64,000 nucleotides of DNA. It comes from Conchocele bisecta (Eukaryota > Mollusca > Bivalvia > Lucinida > Thyasiridae). Shown in pieces: positions 1 to 10,952 of this stretch. The DNA lies in the NCBI GenBank assembly GCA_029237695.1, contig CM055265.1, positions 215,900,506 through 215,964,505 of the forward strand, read 5' to 3'. Within the stretch, counting starts at the first letter, position 1. Each line of letters begins with the position of its first letter. The notes under the pieces were generated by a model. The model saw only the letters and a list, made by a program, of their open reading frames with translations, did not search any database and was not told the origin of the DNA. Both the position numbers and the translations under genes were made by a program.

Positions 1-390
1 GTTACCATGATTACTTATTAGCATGACTAATATATACCTAACGATGGTATGGACACACAACTTGACTGGCAAGTTGTGGGTCCATGAGAATCGTCTCCTT
101 AAACAATCACTACCGGTATGTACCGTACTACCAGTCACGTCCGGAATTAACACACATAGTACATAACATGTATATAACAACAAATGAGTAACAATTAAAA
201 CATGATAGCCTGAATGATTTGTTGGGTGGTTGACAAGCGATATTTGATGGACAGTATTCTAGTGGTCATCAGCAATGAACATAGATATCTAGGTACAGAT
301 GGAATAACGTATTATCTACATGTAGTCATACATGGATTGCTTGTACCCGTGTTAACACACCAACATGGTCTGACGTTTGCAACCTATAGA
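1..390. other. Unassigned intergenic DNA
   Basis: AT-rich sequence with no coding signal, inverted repeat or recurring family recognised by eye. Confidence 0.5.
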
Positions 391-625
391 GACTGGGTAG
401 AACCAGTTCAACATCTGACATCCTTGCATATTACCTAACTGATCCACTGGGTAGAACCAGTTCAACCTCTCGACAACATTGCGTCTGTCATGACGGATCC
501 ACTGGGTAGAACCAGTCCAGCATATGTGCCCTGAGTACCCACAATTGCAGAGACATGTACACAAACATTTAGACGAGACATGTACACAAACAATACGAGA
601 CATGTACACAAACATTTAGACACCT
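391..625. repeat. Two short direct-repeat sets
   Basis: 'actgggtagaaccagt' occurs three times at about 50-bp spacing (near 392, 446 and 501). It is followed by three copies of 'agacatgtacacaaaca' near 552, 577 and 598. They look like small tandem duplications. No coding meaning is seen, and open frames here are incidental. Confidence 0.7.
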
Positions 626-1799
626 ACCAGAGGGATGGTTCTGGGTGTTCAGACACGCCACTATCACTCGGTGTCACTCGATATCGTTCTTGTTCTCGCG
701 GTGAATGTCAGTAGTACAACTGTAAAGGATGAGAATGCATTCGAGTGAAACATGCAATAATCCTGTGAAGTTAATGTGCGAGATGCTAAATTTAAATAAC
801 CCGCCATTTTGGGAAAAAATCGCGCACCGCAAACACAGTCTTGGGAATGCAGCTTAACAGACAAATTAGAGCGACCTTGTCAACCTCACCCAATGCAGAA
901 TCGATTCCAATACAAACGTGATAAAATGGCACAATACAAACAACTTACATGATTACTATCGCCCGTCAAACTATAAAATCTGTCATCAGCTGTTTGAAAG
1001 ATGTCTTCCTTGATTTCTGCCTAAACAATGCTCACTACCAAACAATACCCAGAATGCAACAGTATCACTTCCTAAACTACTAAAACTAGCATTCATGGTC
1101 AAAGGGAAATAACTCTTCCGACACATAAATCAAAAGGTAACGCAAAGTACTGAAAGTCCTGAATAATGGTCCGGTTACAGGTACATTTTTCGTTTTATTT
1201 CCATTTACTTTACATGGGGCTCCAATAAGGGCACATCTACCTTAATGGTTATGAAAAATTGACATATTTCCTGTAAATGAGATCAAAAGTTGGTGAAAAT
1301 TTCAGACCAAATGAATATAATACCACATTTGCTCTGAACATTTCACCAACTTTTGTTAGCCTTGTGCAAAGCTGTGGCCATTTATAGAAATCATTTTTTG
1401 GCAAAAATCTCATATACGATAATGTTGATTATATTAGATGTCGGCTCAATTATACATGTACTTTCGGCTTTTTATGCGTGACGTTTCAATTTCCATATTT
1501 CCTCACTTTTTATTTTATTATCTCACAATATACAGCTAACTTATGCAGAAAATACAAGGTAGCTACATATATGCTGTTGCTGCCTTAAATTCTACTTTTC
1601 CAAGTCCTGATAACATGCAGTGGTGGTATTGGGGGAGACTTATGTTTTTGTCTGAAAAACAAGTTTCTGGCATTTGTGGAAAAATTCAACTAGAAAAAAT
1701 ATTGGTGGGAAACAACAAGAGGTGTAATATGGGATGAATCCCAGAGCCAGGATGATACAGTCGAACCTCTATACCGTACAACAAGAAACATATGCGATC
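626..1799. other. Unassigned intergenic DNA with a family G relic
   Basis: Mostly featureless AT-rich DNA. Around 1245-1365 the text 'tcaaaagttggtgaaaattt' faces 'catttcaccaacttttg', a diverged copy of the family G palindrome core that is clearer at 2590 and 62065. No gene is supported. Confidence 0.5.
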
Positions 1800-2309
1800 T
1801 TAAAGGTACATGCCCACCCAGTGGCACAAAATGTTCTTTATATCAGACATCATCTGAGACATTTTCTGGAAAAATAAACATTCATTCACCATTACCCCAC
1901 GTCTTGGTTGGCATTATTATGCATTTTATAGCAGACATAACTTTCCACACTGATATCCGGGCGATAACCGTGTTTCCTTAAAATGTTAACGGACATTACT
2001 ATTTATTCTCTGTATTTATTTTTGATGTGCAGTTATCATACTTTGTAATCTGTCGAAAATATAATTTTTTCAGGTGACGCATTTATTTAATTAGTATAAA
2101 TAATTAAAAAATACCATGCCTCATTTGCATATGAAAATAGCATGATTCCAACGCACGTCACTATCTGTAAAATAAACATTACTAAATTATTATATCTGTA
2201 TAGCGGACACACCTATTTTTTAGAATTTGTGGAATAGTGACACACTTATACACTTATTTAATTCCTTTAAAGAACATTTTGTGCCTACTGAGTGGGTATG
2301 TACCTTTAA
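1800..2309 (+). mobile_element. Family C short TIR element, TTAA ends, copy 1
   Basis: Inverted ends read 'ttaaaggtacatgcccac' on the left and 'gtgggtatgtacctttaa' on the right, about 510 bp apart, with no coding capacity. Three more copies (6323, 15610, 33185) share the interior, two of them in the opposite orientation. TTAA at both ends suggests a TTAA-targeting transposase such as piggyBac or Kolobok (inference), although the TTAA could belong to the TIR itself. Confidence 0.8.
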
Positions 2310-2407
2310 TTTTGATTGGTTTCTTTGTCATTTATCTACGGTGATAATGCCTGTTCGTGATCACATAGCACACAACTATGGCTCGGAATAATCAAATGTT
2401 TGATCTA

Positions 2408-2449
2408 CAGTGAAACCTCTCTAAACCGGTTTAGTGAGGTTTCACTGTA
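2408..2449. mobile_element. Family B mariner-like mini-palindrome, short copy
   Basis: 'acagtgaaacctctctaaac' followed almost at once by its inverted complement. It is a minimal copy of the family B palindrome seen in full at 39917 and 51364. CAGTGG-type ends next to TA fit Tc1/mariner non-autonomous elements (inference from termini). Confidence 0.75.
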
Positions 2450-2589
2450 TGTATTATCATGTCTCCGATGTTTTACTGTAATAGTGTTAATAATTTCTGA
2501 CATTAATTACTGGATTAATATGAAGGCATTGGGTTGAGAGGACTATGAGCTGACCTGGACACTGTACAGTGTACACCCGTTCCCATTTG

Positions 2590-2815
2590 AGACCCGCCAT
2601 CTGATTTGTACCTAAGAACATGTACAATATCTCATGTTTACGAAATTTGCGATATTTTCTGTAAATGACATCGAAAGTTGACAAAATCTTCACAGCAAAT
2701 GCGGAATCTTCATAATCTTTCGACTTCATTTACAGAAAATTTCAGTTTCTGTAAATATATTTCATGAAATATCGCACATGTTCTTGGGTAGAAAATCATG
2801 TGGCGAGTCTCGTTT
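2590..2815. mobile_element. Family G palindromic element, copy
   Basis: An imperfect palindrome centred on 'gtaaatgacatcgaaagttg' facing 'ctttcgacttcatttacag', with outer arms resembling 'gattttgtacctaagaacatg' and its complement. Copies recur at 8410, 23565/26014 (split), 37130, 52745, 61190 and 62065. It is non-coding. Confidence 0.65.
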
Positions 2816-3032
2816 GGTGAAATACAATATACCGGTAGTATCTGTTACTGTGGGGGAGGCACATCTTGAGAAATCATGTTTCCAGCACACATAAGCTGCG
2901 TATCGGGCTACTGTTCTAACACAGTTGAACATACATTTTCACCTAGAGGAGATAACTAGGATTGTTGCATATTGCGACTAGTGAAGACCCAGGCCCACCT
3001 CCTGAACTTTTTGTGCAGTCTGATCTGTGTCT

Positions 3033-3287
3033 GGGGCCCGATTCACTAAACTTTGTACGACTAAAATGTTTGTACGTGCAAACTAATGATAGTCTGTATA
3101 TTTCACATTAACAATGTTTTCTTGTAAATAATTATTGGATTTACATTTATTGAGCATAGGCTGCATATGCATATGCATATGCAGCCTCTGCTCAATAAAT
3201 GTAAAGCCGTCACTTGACATTTCCAGACGATCCTAAATTTGCACTTATGAACATTTTAGTTGCACGAAGTTTAGTGAAACGGGCCCC
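3033..3287. mobile_element. Family A TIR element, copy 1
   Basis: Ends 'ggggcccgattcactaaact' and 'agtttagtgaaacgggcccc' are inverted, and the centre carries 'ttgagcataggctgcatatg' with its complement, so nearly the whole 255 bp folds on itself. Nine full or partial copies lie in the window. No coding capacity. Confidence 0.85.
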
Positions 3288-3400
3288 AGCTCTGTTTGCT
3301 ATTCAGTTGCTGAAGCATGCCTTACTGATTAAACGCCCAGTGAACAACGTCAAGTATGAGTGCATTTGGTGTCTTGGGTTTCACACTAGTGGTTAATGAA

Positions 3401-3622
3401 ATGTGGCTGGAGAAATGGGGCTTATTTCATTCACAACTAGTTTATTGCATTCACAACCCAGATTCGACTGCAGTCTGATTATGGTCTACGCTGTTTGTCA
3501 TTCAGTGCCTGTGAAATGCCAATCATGTAAACCGTATACTCCACCATCAGCCTGCAGGAGTGCTAGTAGTTCAGAATCTGGACTGGTCACAAAGGCTGTA
3601 AGTCCCATTTTTTCCCGTCACA
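3401..3622. mobile_element. Family D TIR element, diverged copy
   Basis: Left end 'tgtggctggagaaatggggc' and right end 'ggactggtcacaaaggctgt' match the family D termini seen clearly at 32871 and 48610. The interior is diverged. Confidence 0.6.
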
Positions 3623-3631
3623 TGTAGACCA

Positions 3632-3850
3632 GCGGGCTGTTTCACTAAACTTTGTACGACTAAATGTTTTGTAAGTGAAAAATTAGGATCGTCTGGAAAT
3701 TTTAATTTATGGATTTACATTTATTGAACATAGGCTATGCTCAATAAATGTAAATCCAGTAATTGTTTGCAAGAAAACGGTGTTAATGTGAAATTTATAA
3801 TTTTGCACTTACAAACAGTTCAGTTGTACAAAGTTTAGTGAAATGGCCCT
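3632..3850. mobile_element. Family A TIR element, copy 2
   Basis: It has the same inverted ends ('gtttcactaaactttgtacg', 'agtttagtgaaatggccc') and central 'gaacataggctatgctcaat' hairpin as copy 1. It lies 345 bp after copy 1, with a family D copy between them. Confidence 0.8.
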
Positions 3851-3872
3851 CTGTTGTATAGTTATACCTAGG

Positions 3873-4190
3873 TTCGCGAACTTGGGGACAATCACCAGTA
3901 ACTTCCCTGATGGCTACTTCTGTGGCATAATGGGTGGAATTTGTCCGTTTCACGTCACACTGCTTCGTTATCTAAGTAACGTGACGTCGAGCCAACAAAT
4001 TCCGCCAATTCTTAACTAAGCAACATGATGTCAAACCGGCAATTCTGTCAATACTAATCTCAGTGGTGCCCCAGCAGTATTTTTGTCACACCCGCTTGGT
4101 TATTGGTATACTATCAAAGCCTCAGCAGGCACGACATGCGGGCGATGGCAATCTAGTATGGAAGATACATGTGATTGTCCAAGTTCGGTA
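3873..4190. mobile_element. Probable short TIR element
   Basis: 'aacttggggacaatcacc' at the left faces 'gtgattgtccaagtt' at the right, about 310 bp apart. The interior carries a 'tggtatactatcaaagcctc' motif shared with family H at 6890. Non-coding; superfamily unknown. Confidence 0.5.
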
Positions 4191-4481
4191 ACTTAGTTAT
4201 AAGACCGGTATATAATCCTGCTTCTTTCGACGGTAGTCCAACTGTGCCAGCCGCTGTTGTTGACTGACGATGCCCGCTATGGTGTCGGCAGTCGTGGCCA
4301 TGTTGTTACTGTTGTTCTGTTGATCATGAGCCTCAATATTGTTACTGTGAAACAGATATTTTGTATAAAACTGGGAGCTTAATAAAAACATTGCATAAAA
4401 GTTCATTTGTTTATTACTGACTCCTTACTGCTGTGTTATGCAATGTTATTGAAATTCAATGTACACTGGCATTACCGTCCT

Positions 4482-4600
4482 GGGGCCCGTTTCACTAAAC
4501 TTCTTACGACTAAAATGTTCGTAAGTGCAAATTTAGGATCGTCTGTAAATTTCAATTGATGGATTTACATTTATTGAGCATAGGCTGCATATAAATACAA
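4482..4600. mobile_element. Family A element, half copy
   Basis: It begins with the family A end 'ggggcccgtttcactaaact' and runs to 'gagcataggctgcata', then stops at the centre of the palindrome. The other arm is missing. Confidence 0.75.
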
Positions 4601-4779
4601 TAAATGTGATATTTCCTATAGATGACATAGACTGCTGTGGGTGGCAGGTGGGAGCATGTGATGGGTAATTTAATGATCGGGGTTCATCCTTACCGGAATC
4701 TTTTATGTAAATATTCCATTCTTATTCCCCCCATTGCAGCAGGTTAAATACAGGTTAAATACGGGATCAACCCGTTGGC

Positions 4780-4835
4780 CCGGCTTTAAATAACCTTAGC
4801 TGTTGATAGGCCGTTAAACACCAATAAATTAAATG
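4780..4835 (+). repeat. SINE 3' tail fragment
   Basis: 'ttagctgttgataggccgtt' followed by 'aaacaccaataaa' is the 3' end typical of tRNA-derived SINEs in bivalve genomes (family knowledge). A similar tail lies at 13365 and a longer SINE at 15298. Confidence 0.6.
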
Positions 4836-4857
4836 AATTGTAGATTGCTGACAGAAA

Positions 4858-4945
4858 TCGCAGAGTAAAGCAAAATGCTATCTTTATTGTCTCTGTAAAT
4901 GTCAACTTCCAACATCATTTACAGAGAACATTGTCTTTATTATAA
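4858..4945. mobile_element. Family G core fragment
   Basis: 'tctctgtaaatgtcaacttc' facing 'catcatttacagagaaca' is the central palindrome of family G without its outer arms. It abuts a family A copy. Confidence 0.5.
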
Positions 4946-4949
4946 ACCA

Positions 4950-5192
4950 GGGGGCCGTTTCACTAAACTTTGTATGACTAAAATTTTCGTAAGTACAAAT
5001 TTCGGATCGTCTGTAAATTTCAATTGATGGATTTACATTTATTGAGCATAGGCTGCATATGCAGCCTATGCTCAATAAATGTAAATCCAATAATCTGTTA
5101 CATGAAAACATTGTTAATGTGAAATTTACAGACTATCATCAGTTTGCATTTACGAACATTTTAGTCGTAGGAAGTTTAGTGAAATAGCCCCC
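4950..5192. mobile_element. Family A TIR element, copy 4
   Basis: A full palindromic copy with ends 'gggggccgtttcactaaact' and 'gtttagtgaaatagcccc'. The centre 'gcctatgctcaataaatgta' pairs with its complement. Confidence 0.85.
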
Positions 5193-5235
5193 AGCATTGC
5201 ATGACTACAGTTTTTATTGATGGTGAGTATACACC

Positions 5236-5476
5236 AGGGGCCCATTTCACTAAACTTCGTATGACTAAAATGGTCATAAGCGCAAATTTAGGATCATCTG
5301 GAAATTTTAATTGATGGATTTAAATTTATTGAGCATAGGCTGCATATGCTCAATATATGTAAATCCAATAATTGTTTACAAGATAACTGTTGATATGACA
5401 TTTACTGACTACAAAATGTATCATAATTTTGCCCTTGCGAACATTTTAGTCGTAAAAGTTTAGTGAAACGGCCCCC
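5236..5476. mobile_element. Family A TIR element, copy 5
   Basis: Ends 'ggggcccatttcactaaact' and 'gtttagtgaaacggccccc'. It is the fourth family A copy within 2.5 kb, so this is a local cluster. Confidence 0.85.
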
Positions 5477-5507
5477 AGAAGCAGCCCCCCAGAAACGGCC
5501 CCCTTCC

Positions 5508-5665
5508 TTACAGTTTGTTAAGCTAACAGGTTTTGAGCAACCGGGCGTTAAATTTTGCAGTCTGTTGCGCCAACAGAGGTTTTGAGCAAACGGGCTTTAA
5601 GGATTTAGCAGTCCGTTATGCTAACGGATGTTTTGAGACACCGGGCGTTAAGGATTTAACCGGGC
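5508..5665. repeat. Three-copy tandem repeat of about 57 bp
   Basis: Three units each read roughly 'cagtctgttacgctaacagg' then 'ttttgagcaaccgggcgtta'. Each unit contains a small hairpin (cagt.tgtt..gc.aacagg). Confidence 0.7.
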
Positions 5666-6322
5666 CCTGAAAAGGATCTTGGTACGTCTTCACCCTGCAT
5701 AGACCCAGATAAGCTGGCTTGTCTACACATTGGTTTATGATGTTATTCCACCACAGTTGACATTTCAACAGTCATCCAAGAGAAGGACCTTAGCAGGTGC
5801 GGCCCATCTTGGGTCAACATGCAGTTTGTCTTGAGTGTGCTATAACTTACAGCTCACCCTAGACTATCCTGCATGTTGACTCGAGGTGTGCCAACTGTTC
5901 TGGCTCTACATTACTCGTCGCAATTGTATGCAACTCGCCAGAGGCTCGGTGCATAAATTATGCATGACTCGTTTCAGACATTTCATATCAACTGGAAACT
6001 TGTTGGAGATCCTCTCTATATATGATCTTGCTGATCAAACAACGCTATTCAATCAAACAATACCTAATATAATATCGTTAAATGTATATACACGGCCATA
6101 AACACCGCCAATGACCTACGTCCATTTTGAGGTTGAATTATTTTTTTCAGACGGGCAGGGCCCCTACCCCTCCCCTCCCCACCCCCTCCCCCCCCCCCCC
6201 CCCCACCAATAGTCCGCTGTGGCATTGTTTTATTCACCACTACGGGCCTGATATAGTCCCAGATTTTATCATAAAAAAAATACTACAGTGGGTTAAAACA
6301 CTTGTGTCTGATATATAATTGC
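5666..6322. other. Unassigned DNA with a poly-C tract
   Basis: No gene or recurring family recognised. A cytosine-rich run lies at about 6160-6205. Between 5765 and 5885 a loose inverted repeat surrounds 'gtcaacatgcag' and 'ctgcatgttgac'. Confidence 0.4.
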
Positions 6323-6804
6323 TTAAAGGTGCATGCCCACCCAGTAGGAACAAAATGTTCTTTATAGGAATTAAACTATCACTATATTCCACCAGTTCTG
6401 AAAATGATGAGTGCCTGACATACAGTTATACTCATTTAGTAATATTTATTTTACTCTGACTCGCGGTGGTATCGGGCTATTTTCATATGCAAATGAGTCA
6501 TGTTTTTTAATTATTTATACTAATTAAATGCGTCACCTGAAAAAATAATATTTTCTACAGATTATAAAGTAGGATCATTGCACATCAAAAAATAAATACA
6601 GCAAATAAATAGTAATATCCGTTAACATTTTAAGGAAACACGGTTATCACCCCTGTTATCAGTGTGGAAATTTACGTAAAAAAAGATATAAAATGCATAT
6701 TAATGCCAATCAATACGTGGGGTAATGGTGAATGAATGTTTATTTTCCCAGAAAATGTCTCCGATGATGTCTATATAAAGAACTGAGTGGGCATATACCT
6801 TTAA
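6323..6804 (-). mobile_element. Family C TIR element, copy 2
   Basis: Ends 'ttaaaggtgcatgcccac' and 'gtgggcatatacctttaa'. The interior ('ttcatatgcaaatgagtcat' and following) is in reverse orientation relative to copy 1. Confidence 0.8.
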
Positions 6805-6889
6805 TTTATTAATCAAGCATTATATAACAATTTATACCTTGAATTGCTGATACTGGTACAAATTTAGGCCTAAGAAAAAAATGTGTGTG

Positions 6890-7330
6890 TCTTCTTACCC
6901 GACCGACCATATTTTTTAACCCCGACCAAAAAAAAAAAAATTGTTTAATTCCGGAAAACGTTGCTTGTGATATATAGTCGGCACATTGGCGTACGTACGT
7001 GGGACGGGTTAAAGTTTTTGGTTAAAGTTTTTAAGAACACTATATCTCTGAAACTGCTTCACCAATTCACTCGAAACATCACATGTGCCCAATGTCAAGG
7101 TCAAATTACTTTAGTGGACAGCTTGATATAGTCGGCACATTGGTATACTATCAATGCTCGTTTTCGTACTATCAAATGCCTCGGCTGGCACGACATGCGG
7201 GCCGCGGCCATCTTCTAGTTTAGGCATAATGTTTAGGTTAATAGTGCTACATACATGTTTACTTGTATTGATCTGATCATGGAAATGGTGACTATTTCTG
7301 CCACTAACATTATGCACAGCTCAAAACACT
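6890..7330. repeat. Family H repeat (gttaaagtttttgg type)
   Basis: It contains 'gatatatagtcggcacattg', 'ggttaaagtttttggttaaa' and 'gacatgcgggccgcggccat'. The same ordered blocks recur, expanded, at 24566-25435. The type is widespread in bivalves as far as I know; no protein is encoded. Confidence 0.6.
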
Positions 7331-7489
7331 GCCATATTCACCAACAATTTGTGATTCTAGTCCAGAAAACTGGAGTTATTGCTTGTACCACACGTATAAT
7401 AGACAGAGACCAGCATGTGTAGCTGTCCGCATCATATGTATCTCCACCTTTTATCCATTTCACCCCTAACTACTGGTATATATTACATG

Positions 7490-7691
7490 TTAACCCTTTC
7501 AACACCACAAGCCTGTACAGTGATATTGGCAAACAGTGTAGATCCAGATGAGCCGGCTCATTTTCATATTTTTGAGAACAAACACCCTATTTTCATAATG
7601 GACTAGTCTGAAAGACATTGTGTGACCATTGGTTTGGTTGCAAAATTAACATCGAATTCCATTCCACAATTACTTAGGTGTGAAAGATTTA
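7490..7691. mobile_element. Family L element, copy 1
   Basis: It starts 'ttaaccctttcaacaccac' and ends 'ttaggtgtgaaagattta', its degraded inverted complement. The interior 'agtgtagatccagatgagcc' is shared with copies at 10288, 50617 and 52398. Confidence 0.75.
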
Positions 7692-7766
7692 ATGTAGGAT
7701 TAATATTCCATTAATAAAAAAGTCATATTGTTTCAAAATATTAAAAATAATGACACTACAGATCCT

Positions 7767-7989
7767 GGGGCCCGTTTCACTAAACTTCGTACGACTAAAA
7801 TGTTCGTAATTGCAAATTTAGGATCGTCTGAAAAATTCAATTGATGGATTTACATATGCAGCCTATATGTTCAATAAATTTAAATCCATTAATTGTTTAC
7901 AAGAAAACTGTTAACGTGAAATGTACAGACTATCATAATTTGGCACTTACAAACATTTTAGTCGTAAGACGTTTAGTGAAACGGCCCCC
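7767..7989. mobile_element. Family A TIR element, copy 6
   Basis: Ends 'ggggcccgtttcactaaact' and 'cgtttagtgaaacggcccc'. The central hairpin is shortened. Confidence 0.85.
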
Positions 7990-8409
7990 TGATGAGGCGG
8001 ATCAGTACGATCTACATTTGCTTTCCTTGCAAATGTTGGTTTTATGGTCTGGAGGTTGAAAGGGTTAATTGGGGGTAATGTTCCTAATACTGAATATCCA
8101 GCTATAGGATTCGTCCTTATATTGGCAGATCTAGCTTGCAAACCTTCAGAGAAGTCCGTCTCCATTTGGTAGAGTATGACCAGATGCACACGAGTTCGAC
8201 TGAGCGCGGGAATCATTCACCCAGGGGTTTAGTTGTCTAAACGAGTGGCAAAGAAACTGGAATTGTGGCAATCTACATAGGCGATGTCATAGGGTGCGTG
8301 GTGCATGAACCCAATTAGCCATTACCATAATTACGTATATCCCATATATTTCTGTTTCCCCACTGTGTTTGAATATTTATGAACACTGAACCATTTTCGC
8401 AACATACTA
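7990..8409. other. Unassigned intergenic DNA
   Basis: No inverted repeat, tandem repeat or coding signal recognised. Confidence 0.4.
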
Positions 8410-8695
8410 TATGAGACGAGTCATGTTATTGTGTTCTTAAGAAGATGTGCGATATCTGAGGAAAAATATTTATTAATTTTACGATATTTTTATAATAAAT
8501 TTTACGATATTTTTCGTAAATGGCGTCAAAAGTTGACAAAATGTTCAGAGCAAAAGTAGAATAGCAGTCCGCATTTGCTGTGGAAACTTTGTTCAATTTT
8601 GACATCATTTACAGCAATATCACAGTTTCTGGAAATATTTTTCATGAAAAATCACACATCTTCTTGGGTGCAAAATCACATGGCCTATCTCATAC
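8410..8695. mobile_element. Family G palindromic element, copy
   Basis: 'aaatggcgtcaaaagttgac' faces 'caattttgacatcatttaca', with outer arms 'gaagatgtgcgatatctgag' and 'aaaaatcacacatcttct'. It is part of an incidental 156-residue open frame that I reject as a gene. Confidence 0.7.
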
Positions 8696-8762
8696 GTCCA
8701 TTTGAAGAACAGAGTATCGTATTATGTCATGACTGTTCAACTGTCAATGTGTACTACATATT

Positions 8763-8833
8763 CAGTGGAACATCTCTAAACGTTATACCCTGTGAGATAC
8801 ACGGGCTGTCTGGTTTAGAGAGGTTCCAATGTA
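8763..8833. mobile_element. Family B mariner-like palindrome, diverged copy
   Basis: 'cagtggaacatctctaaacg' faces 'ggtttagagaggttccaatg', with about 30 bp between. A substitution in each arm marks it as older than the copies at 39917 and 51364. Confidence 0.75.
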
Positions 8834-8865
8834 AATATGGTACGAGTACTGCAAGGCCTGTAACC

Positions 8866-9136
8866 GATATCAAAATTGCAAAGTATACTTATCTAGCAAA
8901 GTATATTTTGAGGGAGTATAATCATTTATTTTTCCCGAAATGCATTATTTCATATAGAACTAACAATTGCATATATTTGATGATTAAAAGTATACAGAAT
9001 TATTATACTGAATTGTTTACATTATCACAGCGAGAATGGCTGTGACAATGTAATAAACTCAGTATAATAAAAATTAATATATTTATCCTTAAATTGAAAA
9101 TTTCTCCCTCAAAGTATATCCCTGTTGATGAAATTG
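8866..9136. mobile_element. Family E palindromic element, copy 1
   Basis: Outer arms carry 'gcaaagtatacttatctagc' and inner arms 'tattatactgaattgtttac' facing 'aatgtaataaactcagtata', around a short 'cagcgagaatggctgtg' centre. Five copies are in the window; the clearest are at 28193 and 61531. Confidence 0.8.
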
Positions 9137-9282
9137 GCTACTGGTTGTGTCCTTTGCAATCATGACGTGAAGAGATTCAAATCCTTATTTTCATTATATA
9201 TTTGTGTTGTCTGTAACTCTATACTGAAGCATTATGGTTATTTTACTCCCTGAATGGCGAACACACCCTGGTTAGGTTGTGC

Positions 9283-9985
9283 AGGCTATTCCGGATCTAC
9301 ATTGATCAGAAAATCAAGAAACCCGAGGCTGATCTGGATCTGTATTGATCAGAAAAACCAGAAACCCGAGGCAGTTCTGGATCTACATGCATTGATCAAA
9401 AAAGCCGGAAACCCGAGACTGTTCTGGATCTGTATTGATCAGAAAAGCCAGAAACCCGAGACTGTTCTGGATCTGTATTGATCAGAAAAGCCAGAAACCC
9501 GAGGCTGTTCAGCTGGATCTACATTGAGCAGAAAAGCCGGAAACCCGAGGCTGTTCTGGATCCACATTGATTATAAAATCCAGAAACCCGAGGCTGTTCA
9601 GCTGGATCTACATTGATCAGAAAAGCCAGAAACCCGAGGCTGTTCTGCTGGATCTACATTGATCAGAAAAGCCAGAAACTCGAGGCTGTTCTGGATCTAC
9701 ATTGATTAGAAAATCCAGAAACCCGAGGCTATTCTGGATCTACATTGATCAGAAAAGCCAGAAACCCGAGGCTATACTGGATCTACATTGATCAGAAAAG
9801 CCAGAAACCCGAGGCTGTTCTGGATATATATTGATTAGAAAATCCAGAAACCCGAGGCTGTTCTGGATCTACATTGATCAGAAAAATCCGAAACCCGAGG
9901 CTGTTCTGGATCTACATTGATCAGAAAATCCAGAAACCCGAGGCTGTTCTGGATCTACATTTATCAGAAAAGCCAGAAACCCCAG
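9283..9985. repeat. 43-bp minisatellite, about 16 copies
   Basis: The unit is 'ctggatctacattgatcaga' then 'aaagccagaaacccgaggctgtt', with some variants of 40-50 bp. The unit resembles the inverted complement of the family D terminus ('ggctgatctggatctacact' then 'ggtcgcaaaaccc'), so it probably grew from such an end (inference). Open frames across it are repeat artefacts. Confidence 0.9.
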
Positions 9986-10287
9986 TTTGCGAGTCAGTCG
10001 CATTCTGCAATGGTGCAACTTTCTAGTTCACTGGAAGAGACAGTGAACTTTATAGTAGTCTATTACGTCGTATGTGCTGACATCATACATTTGCAATGAA
10101 CTGATTTGAAAGTTTAAGATGAAAACATAAAAACTATGTGCATATAAATCGGATACTTAACTTGATATTGACTTTATTTATTGCAATTTAATTCTAGCCG
10201 ATGTGTGCATGCCTCATTTCCCACTCACACTTGCAATTATAATCGTAATGTAACTGATTTTATAGATGAGATTTTGATAAAAAAATG
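9986..10287. other. Unassigned intergenic DNA
   Basis: The array ends near 9985. The following 300 bp show only a small 'tctagttcactggaagagac' / 'agtgaactttatagtag' similarity and no gene. Confidence 0.4.
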
Positions 10288-10529
10288 TTCAACACTTTCA
10301 ACATCATATGCCTGTATAGTGGTATTGGCAAAAAGTGTAGATCCAGATGACCGGCTCGTGACGAGCCGTCTCATCAGGATCTGCACTTTTTGCAAGTAAT
10401 TTTCATATTTTTGAAACCAAAAACACTTTTATTATAAATGGACTAGTCTGAAAATCATTTGGTGACCATTGGGTTGGCTGCGAAATTAACATATCAAAAT
10501 CCATTCCAGTTACTTGGGGTTGAAAGGGT
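10288..10529. mobile_element. Family L element, copy 2
   Basis: Ends 'caacactttcaacatcat' and 'ttggggttgaaagggtta'. The interior palindrome 'gatgaccggctcgtgacgag' then 'ccgtctcatcaggatctgc' matches copies 3 and 4. Confidence 0.8.
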
Positions 10530-10819
10530 TACATATTGCCTACATTGTGTTGCCGAGACAGATGAGGTTGTTGATTTATGACCAACAGTGTGTTACAATG
10601 ACGCAGACATCTGTGATCATTTGTGCAGCAAGCCACTGTATCTTTCCCAATATGTTTTGCACACAAATTACTACTTCATAGACGATGAAATTTGGCGAAT
10701 GATTGCTTTCATACACAGACTACAAAGTTGGAATGTGTAATTTGAGCCAAAATGATAGACAACTATTACATTGCATTTGCCCTTCTTCTAGCATAAAACG
10801 TTACCTGACAATTGGAAAA

Positions 10820-10952
10820 CCAGGCTAGTGTCTTGATATCAAGTTTATCAGGCAAGGATTGAAAACGGTAGAAATTCCGAGGCAAGCCTCGGAATTCCTA
10901 CTGTTTTCAAGCCATGCCTGATAAACTTGATTGGAAAAGACACTAGCCTGGT
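10820..10952. repeat. Long inverted repeat, about 60-bp arms
   Basis: 'ccaggctagtgtcttgatat' on the left pairs with 'gaaaagacactagcctgg' on the right, and the centre is 'gaggcaagcctcgg'. A few mismatches are present. Probably a palindromic MITE; only one copy seen here. Confidence 0.8.

Noticed and set aside
8575..9045. 156-codon plus-strand open frame
   Set aside because: It runs across parts of three unrelated palindromic elements (families G, B and E), so it is a chance frame.
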